DNA from: Dugong dugon
Taxonomy: Eukaryota; Chordata; Mammalia; Sirenia; Dugongidae
DNA: 64,000 nt
Direction of reading: 5' to 3'
Assembly: GCA_030035585.1 (NCBI GenBank)
Contig: CM057482.1
Location: forward strand, 42,079,501 to 42,143,500
The translations under genes and the position numbers were made by a program. The notes under the pieces are model-generated. The model saw only the letters and a list, made by a program, of their open reading frames with translations, had not been told where the DNA came from and searched no databases. This document shows positions 34,223 through 45,565 of the stretch, piece after piece (the first letter of the stretch is position 1; each line of letters begins with the position of its first letter).

Positions 34223-35570
34223 CTTAAAATCATTCTTTCTTCCTTTTCCACCTCCACTTCTACTCCCATGCCAACAACCTTGGTCATTCTTAGTCGTCCA
34301 GGCATTTGATAAGAAACTTTAAAACATTAAGTAAAATACCCTGAAACATTGATTTGCGTGTTAAGATCTTTCCCTTCTTCCCCTAATCTTTAGAATTCCT
34401 TAAGGGACTGCTCTTACTTGAACTAACACAATGGCTACACACAGAATAGAGCTGGAAAGGGAGACCTCACTTCACCACAGTGTCCCTGAAATATTTGACT
34501 TCACCCCAGTCTTTTTGGTGCCTACTCAAAAAGGGTGGCTTCCACTTGTCTTTTAATTCCTGCCATGATCCCTTGGCCTATTTTCAGGGTTCAGGAGGGG
34601 AATTAAAGAAGAACAATTCCCTAGTGCCCCAGATATGCTAAAAGGGAACCCACTGACCTAGCATAGAACTCACAACAGTGTCTCCTTCTAAGCAGCAAGA
34701 CATCTGTAGCTAACTATCTAAAATGCTGTCACAAGTGGATCCAAAGAATCTAAGATGCTAAGATTCCAAAGTAGTAGATAAAAACAATTTTTATTAGTGC
34801 CTCACACAAACATCCTCAAAGTAAGATCACATAATTGTGGGGCTGACATCTTCTGTATCAAAATGATTCAGATTTATCAGTGGATGACCATAAGATGATG
34901 GGAATGGGGCAATGTCATGGATACATGAGGGAAGATTACAAACATCAAATATGGATTGCAGTTAATAGGTGTAGACATGCTGAAAGTCTACAAAGATACA
35001 CTTGCCAATGAGAAAGAGAAATTATTTTAAATGTAGTAGAAGGAATTACTAGAAATACGGGAATAAAATTCAAGGAGAAAACAAGTTGGCTAAATGTTAA
35101 GAATTTTATTAAAGTTTAATAATAGGACTTAAAGACTTTAGACACCTAAAAATTAAGTTACCAAACATGGAAAGCACATACTGAAAGACAATTTCTGTTA
35201 CTGATTCTTAAATAGCGATAGATTAGAATAATCTTCTCCACATGAAGTATAAAGTTTCCCATGTATCAACTCCAATGTGTCAAGCACAATGACCTCTACT
35301 CAAACCTAATCCAAGTTCTTCACAAAGTTAGAAAAATATTTCCAAAAAGCCATTTTTTCTTCTTGGATACTTCACCTTTTCTTAATGTATAGTTAGAAAA
35401 TACATCAGAAGTCCAACTACAAAAATGTTTTAATGCTTTCTACTGAGATAAAACAGGATGTTTTTCCTTAGTGAAAAATCAATTTAGCTTAGCTGTAGCT
35501 TAGACATTCAGCTATGTCTTCTTTCAGGTCTACATGAAGTAAAAATTGTTAACATCACAAGGTATGGGAA
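34223..35570. other. No feature recognised
   Basis: Unique-looking AT-rich sequence. Confidence 0.4.
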
Positions 35571-35574
35571 GATG

Positions 35575-35698
35575 TTTAGTGCCTGCTCTGTGCCCGAAAC
35601 TCTCTTAGATGGTGAGAATGCAGAAAAATATCAGACCCTAGTCCCTACTCTTAAGAAGCTCACCATCAGTGAGAGACACTGGCCAATGAACAGTTTCA
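35575..35698 (+). mobile_element. L2-like ancient LINE end
   Basis: Reads TAGTGCCTGCTCTGTGCCCG, then GGTGAGAATGCAG, CTAGTCCCTACTCTTAAGAAGC and GAGAGACACTGGCCAATGAAC, in the order of an L2 3' end. Confidence 0.55.
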
Positions 35699-35703
35699 TA
35701 TGG

Positions 35704-35885
35704 TGACAAAATCGTTAGGAGCTCAGCTGCTAGCCAAAAGGTTGGTGGTTCAAACCCACTCAGTGGCTCCATGGGAGAAAGACCTGGCAATTTCCTTCCA
35801 TAATTATTATAGCCAAGAAAACTCTATGGAGTAGTTCTACTCTGTCACATGGGTTCACTAGTAGTCAGCATCAACTCAATGGCAT
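35704..35885 (+). mobile_element. AfroSINE, long-body type, decayed
   Basis: Has AGGAGCTCAGCTGCTAGCC, a B-box GTTCAAACCC, the long body GGGAGAAAGACCTGGCAA, and an AGCATCAACTCAATGGCATA tail. Its 3' end is the start of the 90-bp duplication that follows. Confidence 0.85.
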
Positions 35886-36031
35886 ACAATAACAATAATA
35901 TAAACAATGGACTAATAATACTACTAGGTCTTCCAGGAATAATACTACTAGGTCTTCCAGGAATTCCAATGGCATACAACAACAATAATATAAACAATGG
36001 AATTAATAATACTACTAGGTCTTCCAGGAAT
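35877..36031 (+). repeat. 90-bp tandem duplication containing a 24-bp repeat
   Basis: GGCATACAA occurs at 35881 and again at 35971, a 90-bp period. Within it AATACTACTAGGTCTTCC plus AGGAAT is present three times: 35917-35940, 35941-35964 and 36008-36031, with the 24 bases identical. The first two are directly adjacent. Confidence 0.93.
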
Positions 36032-36180
36032 GCCACTTGATTTTCAAATACGATAATACATGTTCACTAAACGAAAGTATGTAGTATCTTTTTTCAAATA
36101 ATAAAATATTAACTTTAAAAGACCTGTGGCAACTTGTACAAGAAAAGGTTATGGAAAAAAGGAAAAAAAAGACCTGTGGT

Positions 36181-36550
36181 AGATATATTGTTCACTAATA
36201 TCTAGTTCCTTGCTTCTGGGCACATGGAAGAATTATAATTCCCTGTCCCCTTGACATTAAGCACAGCCATGTGACTTGCTTTGGCAAATGAAATGTGAGT
36301 AGACGTGAAGACTGTAACTTTTTGGTGAAAATTTTTAATGGGAGGGCTTGCTTGGATTTTTCTCTTACCCTGCTCTGGCAATCACTGAAGTGCATGTGGT
36401 ATGAAGGTGAAATTAAGAGCTATCTCCTGGAAGATAACACTGTGGAGAGACATCCAGACGTGCAATGAACTTTGCATCAGCCAGAATTAAACCTTTGTTG
36501 TTAAAGTCACTGATACTTAGAAATTGTTATTGCAGCATAATATTGCCTAT
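36181..36550 (+). mobile_element. Ancient interspersed repeat, family unassigned (copy 1)
   Basis: Contains GGGCACATGGAAGAATTA, GCCATGTGACTTGCTTTGG, CAAATGAAATGTGAGTAGA and AATTAAACCTTTGTTGTTAA, with ...CATAATATTGCCTATCCTACC at the end. This is the layout of an old LTR-type repeat; the copy at 59940 looks related. I recognise the pattern but not the exact family. Confidence 0.45.
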
Positions 36551-36693
36551 CCTACCTAACACTCATTATACTTAAGGACACATATAATGTCTTCTTTACG
36601 AAGCAAGTAGAACACAAAAATATACATAAATTCTAAATAAACTAATTACCAGTTAATCAAGAAGCACTTATCACAGGTCTATAATGTAACAGT

Positions 36694-36899
36694 TAAAACC
36701 AGTTGCCATTGAGTCAATTTCAACTCATGGGGACCTCACGTGTGTTAGAGTAGAAATGTGCTCCCTAGTGTTTTCAGTGGCTGATGTTTTGGAAGTAAAT
36801 CGCCAACACTTTCTTCTGAGGCACCTCTAGGTGGACTGAAACTTCTAACCTTTCAGTTAGCAGGCAAGCACATTAACCATTTTCACCACCCAGGGACTT
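36694..36899 (-). mobile_element. AfroSINE, gag-body type
   Basis: Minus strand: CCTGGGTGGTGAAAATGG head, AGGTGCCTCAGAAGAAAG body, CATTTCTACTCTAACACACG block and a TTGACTCAATGGCAACTGG tail. Confidence 0.9.
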
Positions 36900-38090
36900 C
36901 CCACGAGGTACAGAATGGCTTAAACAGCTATGTATGTGCCAGGATTTCAATTTTGTGGAAGATTTTGTGGTTTTACTATTTTCTCTGTCAGACACTTAAA
37001 AGAGATTTTGACAAGGAAAAAAAAAGGGATTAGGAACACTTTCTTAAAATTGACACTATAGTCATAATGATGGCTGAAAATAAAAATAAATATGTCTAAT
37101 CACAGAACAGTTTATCATATGAAATAAAAATGAACTTTTTTTTTCTACATTGAAGATTATTCTCTCGTATCTAATTTGGAGAGATTCCGAATAAATAGTA
37201 TAACAGAGGCTTTCTTCCTAATATAGTAAGTAACTGATGTAGACTTAGCCATTTTGCCTGATGGATTTCAGCGTGGAAGCGTGACAATGCTCACTGTACT
37301 ATCAGTGAGAAGCTGCATTGTAGATGATTTTTTTTAAATATATTTGTATGCTTCTTGAAATGAGAAATCATCCTAACCATGAAAGAGCATTGAGAGAGCT
37401 ATTTTTTTGAAGCATCATGTGTAGAATTTCAAAAACAACATGGTCGCTCCAGCTCCTAAAACTTTGAGAATGACCTAGTAGTTATTGGTCTGGACTTGGA
37501 GTCAGGGAATTGTTCTCTGGACTCAATCTCTTCCCCATTCAAACTATCAGCACTCAGCCACAAGAACTTTCTAAATAAAGTTCTGACCTCATTCCTTCTT
37601 CTTGAACAACCTCCAAATCTTCTCAGTTGTCTTGTGCATAGAGTTCAAATTTCTTTGCCCCCTCTCCTGTCCAGAAAACCCTATGCTGTCGCCATGCAGT
37701 GGGTCTCCCTCCTCAGATTTATCATGCCCTTGCATTGTCTTATCCGAGACATGTTTCTTCAGCTTCTTTTTCTCTGCGGGTGAATTCATCACTCAAAAGT
37801 TCACTCATATGACTTCTCGCTTTCGTAAAATCAAAGTTACTTGTTTCTTTCTCAGTGCCTACTCTGAGTACCTGTTTACCATATTACTGCATGGCATGAT
37901 ATAATAGCTAGATTTTACTATAATTATTTATTTATTTCTCAAAGTGTATTAATTCAGGCACTTCAATGGCAGAGAATGCATTTTATTTAACTTTGCTTCA
38001 TGTTCTTTCCTATCAAACACTTTAAGTGTCTGGTATTGAATTGTTGGTTAATATTTGTTGAATGAGTGAATCAATGAATGAATGAACTCA
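36900..38090. other. No feature recognised
   Basis: Unique-looking sequence. A GAAT-type microsatellite lies at about 38060-38086. Confidence 0.4.
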
Positions 38091-38300
38091 GCTGTGGATT
38101 TTACCAATGACCTGCTGTATGACCTTGGCCAGGTCATTTTACCTCTCTGTGCCCCAGATTCCTGATATGAGAAAGGGGAATAATAATTGCTACCTGCCTC
38201 AGAGGGATGCTGTGAGGATTAATGAAATAATTTTTGTAAAGCATTTTGAGCTCCCTGGAAGAAAGGCACTATGTAAGAACAAAGTGTTATTATAATTATT
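38091..38300 (+). mobile_element. MIR-like ancient SINE
   Basis: Reads ATGACCTTGGCCAGGTCATT, CCTCTCTGTGCCCCAGATTC, GGGGAATAATAATTGCTACC and GATGCTGTGAGGATTAATGA, then AAAGCATTTTGAGCTCCCTG. The first part matches the MIR order. The 3' part, with AAAGGCACTATGTAAG, may be a related CORE-type SINE. Confidence 0.7.
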
Positions 38301-38450
38301 ATGTAGCACCTTTCATCCGAGAATCTCAAAGCACTTCACAAAACATTAACTCGTTAATCTTTCCAACACTCCTGTGTGACGATTCCATTGTTTCTATTTT
38401 AGGAAGGGGAGGGGAAATTCAGACAGCAAAAGGTTAAATGTCCAGCTCAT
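38301..38450. mobile_element. Ancient amniote repeat, unassigned
   Basis: TAGCACCTTTCATCCGAGAA, TCTCAAAGCACTTCACAAAA and ACACTCCTGTGTGACGATTC form a familiar old-repeat pattern. Family and strand uncertain. Confidence 0.4.
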
Positions 38451-39670
38451 AATGCCGTCTCTGTTGAATGCCAATGTCAAGGGCTGTCTTCAGGACTCCA
38501 AGTTCTAGGGCGGCCCTTTGAACTTTTAGGGATTGTAACTTCTTACACAGAAAAACCGCTGAGCAACCCAGCTGGCTGGCAAAGGTCCAGTTGGAATGAA
38601 GGCCCGGGTTAATACCTTACACAGAAGACGGGAGGGATGGGGCACAAGGTGATGACCACAATCCTTCCCTCAACTGCAACAGTAAGGAGAAGATGTAAGC
38701 AAGGCCTACAATCAATTGCTCAGCCTCCTCCAAGGGCTTTGGCTCAAATCTTTTCATCCGGCCTTTTTTAACTTGACACCTTTCTGGGATATCTCTGTCT
38801 CCCAGCCAGAAAATGTCTCATCACCTTTGAATACAAAGGTAGCGGTTTAGCAACCAAAGAAATAATCCGAAAATACTGCATTCAAAGGAGCTTTCCCCTC
38901 CTAATACTGTTTTTCCTGCTGAATCCCATGAATGTTAGCTGAGACAGGTGGTACTAATCCGCCTTCTAAGAGGAGGAGGAAGAATGTTAGCTATTCTGCA
39001 TATACTTAGGAAAAAAAAGAAAGCTGTAGTTTGGGTAAACTGTGTTACATTAACAGTATCTACCAATGTGGAGCCATTGCTATTCATAGCTAACCAAAGT
39101 GGAGACATTTGTGTTTTTCTTACAAATACTAAATTCACACTTCCTTGAGGTTGCAGTCAAGATCACTGACCCAATAATGTGGGCAAATCTGCTGCAAACA
39201 TACACAGCATGTGTGTCTCAGCAGCCTGGAAATAAATAACATGATTGTTTCTACAGGCCAAGCAAATTCAGCAATCATCATTCTAACAATGATTCTTTCC
39301 CAGTACCCAGTTGTAAGTGAAACATTACAATTAGTCATGATTTTAAATCCATAAGAGCAGAATTAGTTTACTATGATAAGGAGCTTCATGTTGACACCTT
39401 AACTGAAAACTTGATTGAAATGTCCCCCACCTTCCTCCATACTTGTGACCTTCCTCTCTACTCCATTCACTAGCTAACTCAGTCATCTGAGGTTAAAATC
39501 ACTCACCAACCTGTCAACCATAAAGATCTTAAACTCCTGGGCTACACTTTCTGACCACAATCTTCACCTTTTAGCTTCTTCCCATGATTCCTTGGAAGTA
39601 ACATGCAGTCACAGAAAAGAAACGAGCTTTGGAACCAAATCAGTCTAACAGTTAATCCTTGTTATTGTAG
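38451..39670. other. No feature recognised
   Basis: Unique-looking sequence with no gene supported. Confidence 0.4.
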
Positions 39671-39885
39671 TTGGTTAGTTAGTTGCCGAGGAGTTGACTC
39701 CACCTCATAGTGACCCCCTGTATAACAAAACGAAATGCCCCATCTTCATGGTCATTGGTATATTTGAGTCCATTGTTACAGCCGTTGTGTCAATTCCTCT
39801 CTTTAAGGCTTTCACTCACCTTTGCTGGCCCTCCATTTACCGAACATGATGTCTTTCTCCAGCAATCAGTTCCTCCTGATGATAC
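39671..39885 (-). mobile_element. RTE-clade LINE, extreme 3' end
   Basis: Plus-strand AGTTGCCGAGGAGTTGACTC through GTATAACAAAACGAAATGCC and CAATTCCTCTCTTTAAGG aligns by eye with 4231-4450. It lacks the polymerase C-terminus. Confidence 0.85.
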
Positions 39886-40010
39886 CTTGCTATTTTCAGA
39901 TTGTGCGGACTTGGGCAAGCTACTGAACCTCTCTGAGCCTTCTTTTGTGGCTTGTGAAATAAGAATTATAAGCCTACATTGGAAGCTATTTGAGAGATAA
40001 TGCACTCACC
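39886..40010 (+). mobile_element. MIR-like ancient SINE
   Basis: GGACTTGGGCAAGCTACTGA, ACCTCTCTGAGCCTTC and GTGAAATAAGAATTATAAGC follow the MIR order. Confidence 0.65.
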
Positions 40011-40037
40011 TGGAGGTTCCCAACAAAGATTGGTACC

Positions 40038-40441
40038 TGTTTTATCTTCCTAGGGCTGCCATAACAAAATACACCACAAGTGGGTGGCTTTAAAGAACAG
40101 AAATTTATTTTCTTACAGTTCAGGAGGTTAGAAATCTGAATTCAAAGCATGACTGTAGAGGGAGGTCCTTTCTTGTCTATTTCATCTTCCAGTAATAGAT
40201 AGTCCTGGGCTTGGACATGCATCTGTCTCTGTCTTCTGTCTTCCTTCTCCCACAGTGTGTGTCTCTGTGTCTAGTCAGCTCTTTTTATAACTCAGAAGGG
40301 ATGAGGTTTAGGACCATCCACAATGGTATAACTTCATAAACATAACAAATGAAAAACTTCTATTTGCAAATAGGTTCACATTTACAGAAACAGAAGTTAG
40401 AATTTCAATACATACTTTGGGAGACACAATCCAATGAATAA
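40038..40441 (-). mobile_element. MLT1-type solo LTR
   Basis: Plus strand starts TGTTTTATCTTCCTAGGGCTG and continues AACAGAAATTTATTTTCTTA and CAGTTCAGGAGGTTAGAAAT. The other end, GGGAGACACAATCCAATGAA, is decayed, so the outer boundary and target duplications are uncertain. Confidence 0.78.
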
Positions 40442-41309
40442 AACTGCCCTTGACCTACAGGAATTCCAAACTCTGAGCAGAAGGAAGCAGAAATTCCGAA
40501 GTCTGAGTTCATATAGCAAGCATCAGAAGACTGGATACACCCACAATGCAAGGAGAGTCATTCCAAAGAAAGTCCCAGAAACAGAAAGTAGACCTAAGCA
40601 AGGCATTGATAGTGTGACTCCAACAGATGGTCCCAAGCAGTGGTCCAGGAGTGGGTAGAGCAGACTAAGATCAATGCTTAAACTGGCAGATAGTAAATGC
40701 CAGGAATATCTGAGAAGTAAGAGGCAGAAAATCAATGTAAAGACTAGAGTTTCATGATCCTAGTCACAGTAGGATACTCAGATATGGAGGAATTGAGGAA
40801 TTAGGGGACTGAGTTAAGAATTAGGCCCAGACTTAAGCAAAAATATCTGTTTCAGGGTGACTTCGGGCAATCAGAAAAATAAAGCACATAAAGAATCATC
40901 TCAACAGAACTTGCTTTACTTCCCCCACAACCCTCCTACTCACCACTCAACATGTCAAGAACACATCAAATTCCATAGTTCTGTGCCCTCTTAAATTTGC
41001 ATTTTGCTCCTTCTCTATCATCTTGTCTTATATAGAGTTGGATATTGAGCTTGAACTGTTTCATGGATGACTGACTGGAAGCCTCATGGGTATTTGCTCC
41101 CCGACTCCATAGACAACATACTGCTTAGTCACCAAGACCACAGGTCCACACAAGTGCCCATGGTGCTGCTGAGTACTTTCTCAGTCACCTTCCACTCCAT
41201 AGGGGAAGAACATCATACAGAAGAAAACAAGAATGGGAATAAATTACTAGAACCCTAGTATATCCCCCACCAGGAACAAGGAGATGAAAAGGCACTAGCA
41301 GTGCATGCG
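40442..41309. other. No feature recognised
   Basis: Unique-looking sequence. Short open frames of up to 74 codons show no domain. Confidence 0.4.
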
Positions 41310-41880
41310 ACGAGCTGCATGGGAGTCAATGGAAGCAGCAGTCAAGAAATCAAATGACATATTGCGTTGGGCATATCTGCTGCAAAAGAGCCCTTTAAAA
41401 TTTTTAAAAGCAAAAATGTCACGTTGATGACTAAGGTACACCTGACCCAAGCTATGGTCTTTTCCATCACCTCATAGGCATGCAAAATCTGGACAATGAA
41501 AAAGGAAGACAGAAGAAGAATTGATGAGTTCAAATCGTGGTATTGGCAAAGAATATTTAATATATACTGTGGACTGCCAGAAGAACGAATAAATCAGTCT
41601 TAGAAGAAATACAATGGAAATGCTCCTTAGTAGCAAAGATAGCTAGAACTTGGACAAATCATCAGAAAAGACCATTCTCTAGAAAAGGACATCATATTTG
41701 GTAGAAAGAGAAAACAAGGGAAACTCTCAATAATATGGATTGACACAAAACCACAATGGACCCAAACATACTAAAGATCATGAAGATGGTACAGGACTGG
41801 GCAACTTTCATTCTGTTATACATGTGGTCACCATGAGTCAGAGACAACTCAATGGCAACTAATGACATCAGTAACAACAG
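41310..41880 (+). mobile_element. RTE-clade LINE, 3' portion
   Basis: GGAAGCAGCAGTCAAGAAAT through AAGAATTGATGAGTTCAAAT is the plus-strand counterpart of the polymerase end seen at 4231-4900. The tail GTCACCATGAGTCAGAGACA and CTCAATGGCAACTAATGACA closes it near 41880. The frame is broken. Confidence 0.87.
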
Positions 41881-42699
41881 TGCATAGGAGATCCCTCCCA
41901 TTCTTCCTAATTGGAGATAGAATTCTAGGGTTAGGGGAGGGCTGAACCTATAGATGAGAGACAAGTACCTCAACTGTGGAGCCTGACAGATCATCATCAA
42001 ACCCACCATCAACTCTCTGATACTCACTTGATGATCTCTCCTGGTCACATAGCTTCAGATACTTCCCCTATCACTGAACATGTTACTTCCTAGATGTTTA
42101 TCTCTCACTTCAAGCTTCTCCCTGAGCTTCAGGCCCATACTTTAAAAGGCTTGTCAGCGTTTTCACCTAACTAATGGACATCTCAAATCTTTTGTGTCCC
42201 TCTCTACTTTTGTTGGTGGCCTCGAATATCTCCTACGTGCCAGGTTCAAGAGGATGTTTTGACCGTCCATATAGGAGATTGAATAAGCTCACAGCCAGAT
42301 GTCAGGGTCGGTGAGAATGGTGTCCAACTGTGCACGAGCAGAGCTGGAGGGAAAGTGCTTTACCCCAGCCGGAGACACTTCTGCAGCAGGCACGGTGAGG
42401 GCAGGGGCCTTGCCTCAAATGGCAGAGGCAGCAAGACTTCAGTGAGTCTTCGAGGATCAGAGATCCCTTCCTGTGATGCCTCAATGGGCCATAAGCCCCC
42501 CATGCATGCAGACTGAGTCAATTAAAAGTGACTGAATGAAGCAGAAGTGACTAGCTTTGTTGTTATTGTTGTTAGTTGCCATCAAGATGATTCACATTAG
42601 CTTTAGGGCAACATTAAATTGATTAAATTGATTTCTCACCTCACCCACCTTCTAGTTACTGGCAATAAATGTGGGCTCCTAAGTTAACTCCATCACAGG

Positions 42700-43148
42700 T
42701 CTGTCAGTTTGTCCTACTGTGGTGACTTACATGTTGCTATGATGCTAGAAGCTGTGAAATAGTTATTTCCAACACCAGAAGATTCACCCATGCTGGACAG
42801 GTTTCAGTGGAGCTTTCAGGCTAAGACAGACCTGGAAGAAAGGCTTGGAGATTTATTTCTGAAAATCAGCCAATGAAAACCTTATGGCTCACAACAGAAC
42901 ATTAGCCATCTCGCTTGCTTTGGACACATCAGGAGGGATCAATTGCTGGAGGAGGACATTGTCTCTGGGGAAGTAGTGGGTCAGAAACAGCAAGGGAGAC
43001 CCTTGGTGAGGTGAGATGAACTGGCACAACAGCTACAATGACGGACTCAAACCTGTTGGCGATTGTGAAGATGATGCAAGATCAGGCTGCATTTCATTCT
43101 GTTGCACAGAAGATCTCCATGAGCCAGGGTAACCATGACGGCAGCTAT
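42700..43148 (+). mobile_element. Internally deleted RTE element (5'-like + 3' end)
   Basis: 42700-42905 (CTGTCAGTTTGTCCTACTG, GACAGGTTTCAGTGGAGCTT, GAAAATCAGCCAATGAAAAC) is joined at about 42905 to the RTE polymerase end and 3' tail (GACACATCAGGAGGGATC, AATGACGGACTCAAACC, CTCCATGAGCCAGGGT). The left block recurs in reverse at 45685-45895. I take it as RTE 5' sequence from recognition of the family. Everything between, including the catalytic domains, is missing. Confidence 0.7.
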
Positions 43149-43621
43149 CTATCTAAGTTAACTGAGTTCAGTTATAGAGAAAGAAAAAAAGCGTGTCATT
43201 TCTGCATCTCTAAGTAGGGATTGTAACTTTCAAATCTACTATTTATATATCCCCAGAAGGATCCAGTTATTAAACATTTAGTGAATGAAAGAATGCGTCT
43301 TTGATTTTAGATCCAGCCTTTATTTCTCTGGGATATTTTGTTACTTGTGAGATCTTGCTTTCTAGTGGATTTTCCCCCCACTATTTAGAATTCTGAGAAG
43401 CATAGACTTTCCAAGTGGAAAGTGCATTTCACCTGGTGACCCAATACTGTGAACTGGTCAGCATTGTGCAACTACTTACTTAAAGGATGGATCTGTGTGG
43501 GACGGCTCTTTTCTCAAAGCAGAAATTAGAATAACCTCAGGTGAATTGGGTCATATCTATCCTAGATGAGTTTGCCAACACGTAGCAGTAACAGTAATTG
43601 GTTCCATTTATCTAGCCTTTG
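43149..43621. other. No feature recognised
   Basis: Unique-looking sequence. Confidence 0.4.
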
Positions 43622-43631
43622 CTATGGGCCA

Positions 43632-43851
43632 AGAAGCCCTGGTGGCACAGTGGTTAAGCACTTGGCTGCTAACTGAAAGGTCAGCAGTTCAACCCACCAG
43701 CCTCCACGGGGGAAAGATGTGGCAGTCAGCTTCTGTAAAGATTTACAGCCTTGGAAACGCTATGGGGCAATTCTCCCCTGTCCTATAGGGTCGCTATGAG
43801 TCAGAATTGTCTTGACGGGAGTGGGCTTTTTGTTTTATTTTGGTTTGGTTA
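43632..43851 (+). mobile_element. AfroSINE, long-body type
   Basis: Starts GAAGCCCTGGTGGC and carries GGGGAAAGATGTGGCAGTCA and TAAAGATTTACAGCCTTGG, ending AGAATTGTCTTGACGGGAG with a GTTT-rich end. Target duplications CTATGGGCCA (43622-43631) and CTATAGGCCA (43852-43861). Confidence 0.95.
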
Positions 43852-44010
43852 CTATAGGCCAGCCACTGTGCTAACCCTTTGTTTCACATAACCAGCAAGA
43901 AGACCATATAAAATCCCCTCTCAGTTATGAGGTTAATCACAGAATGAGAAAGAGGCAGAAGTGGACTCTAACACGGGTCTGTCTGCTCCAAAGGTGAGGT
44001 TCTTTCCACC
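43850..44010 (-). mobile_element. MIR-like ancient SINE (possible)
   Basis: Plus strand GGCCAGCCACTGTGCTAACC, CAGTTATGAGGTTAATCACA, GAGAAAGAGGCAGAAGTGGA and ACACGGGTCTGTCTGCTCC resemble the complement of a MIR, with much divergence. The SINE above inserted next to it and duplicated its edge. Confidence 0.45.
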
Positions 44011-44208
44011 ATTCCACTCATTTCCCAAGGGAATATTTATAATTCTCTCACTTCCACATTGGAGTGCACCTTGATTGAATCTTTGCCAGTGAGAATAAGT
44101 CTCAAAAATTTTATTTCCAACTCAGAAGACGTGTTTCAGCGGAAGATGTATTTTCTGTTGCAGTTTACAAACACTAAAAATAAAAATTAAAGAGTCTGTA
44201 CTAGTGGA

Positions 44209-44369
44209 GGAGCCCTGGGTTTGGCACAGTGGTTAAGAGCTTGGCTGCTAACCAAAAGGTCGGCAGTTCAAATCCACCAGCCACTCCTTGGAAACCCTGT
44301 GGGGAAGTTCTACCCTGTTCTATAGGGTTGGCATGAGTCGGAATCAACTCGACAGCAGTGGGTTAATGG
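44209..44369 (+). mobile_element. AfroSINE/PSINE, short-body type
   Basis: GAGCCCTGGGTTTGGCACAG head, GTTCAAATCC B box, GGAATCAACTCGACAGCAG tail. Approximate target duplications GTACTAGTGGA (44198-44208) and GTACTAGCAGA (44370-44380). Confidence 0.94.
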
Positions 44370-44376
44370 GTACTAG

Positions 44377-45562
44377 CAGAAAGGCTAACGAAAAGATGAG
44401 CTGTCCTTGCTCAGGCAGGGGAACCCAATTGGGGGTAGGGGGAGACATAGTTTTTAACTTTCGAATCAGTTTCTTAAAGATTAAATTTACTCAACCAGAA
44501 TGAACATGTCAGAATAGAGAAATCTCCACAGCACAGACTTGGAGACTCAAAATGTCACTGAAAATTAAGATGTTTTTGAATGAAATAACTTTTCTGGTAA
44601 GTTATGTCTGAACATGACCACTGGAAATTTCAGAATTGACTATAGGGAGATAAAAAATGTAAATGAACTCTGCCTGGAGAATCGGAGACTTTGGGGTTTT
44701 CTGGGGAGCATGATAGGATGTGGAACTAGCTATGGTTTCATCCCAAGTAAATTAACCTTGGATTAAGGGCCAAACTTATTAATGCCAAAATGCGCCCCCA
44801 GATGTTTCTGTAACTCAGCCATTTCCGAAGAGTGAGATTTTATTTTATTTTTTTTTTAATGCTCTATAACATTTCCGCTTCGTCAAAAACCGCTAGGTTA
44901 ATTAGCATGTTCTTCAACACGGCTCTTTTTAAATTGACAAATTTCTTTCCAAAATTGGGAAAAAGAACAATTACTTGGGTATCCAGACCCTGCAGTGCTT
45001 GTGCATTCAACATCTTTCATTGGCCTCTGAAATTCTCACCTCCACTTAGGGACAATTTTAATTGGACCCTACATCACCCAAAGTCTCTCTCACACCTCTT
45101 GTTCCAGAATATCAAAGGGAGCATGCAGATATGGGTTTCTTCTGCAAGACAACTTGTAGGTATCTCAAAGAGAAGACCTATTCCTGCTTCCTTGCCTTTC
45201 AAAGTTTAGAGCTACAGCTTTAACTCATAAAGAGGTCTAGACAGCTGCTACAGCAACCAACCAATGCTGGAGTCAATACATTGGATTGAAATGGAAATTT
45301 CCACTACATAGGAGTCACTACATAGAGATCCTCACACCCAGGGCCAAATGATACCAGGTAGACAGTTAGATAAAACAGGAAGAAAGGAAAGGCAATGAAT
45401 GCTTATCTAACATTAGGCTTTGAGAGAAAATTCCAGATGACAAGGTCAGCTAGACATGACTCTTCTGGCATGTGCTTTGATTCTGTACCAGAGGCCTGGA
45501 GGTGGTTAACAGCTTGTCATTTGTTGGATCTCATACTAGTACATGTATGACAATCAGATGTT
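44377..45562. other. No feature recognised
   Basis: Unique-looking. A 125-codon plus-strand open frame at 44832-45209 has no recognisable domain and starts in a T-rich tract. Confidence 0.4.
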
Positions 45563-45565
45563 TAA

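Noticed and set aside
44832-45209. 125-codon plus-strand open frame
   Set aside because: It begins in a T-rich tract, has no recognisable domain, and no neighbouring feature suggests a gene.
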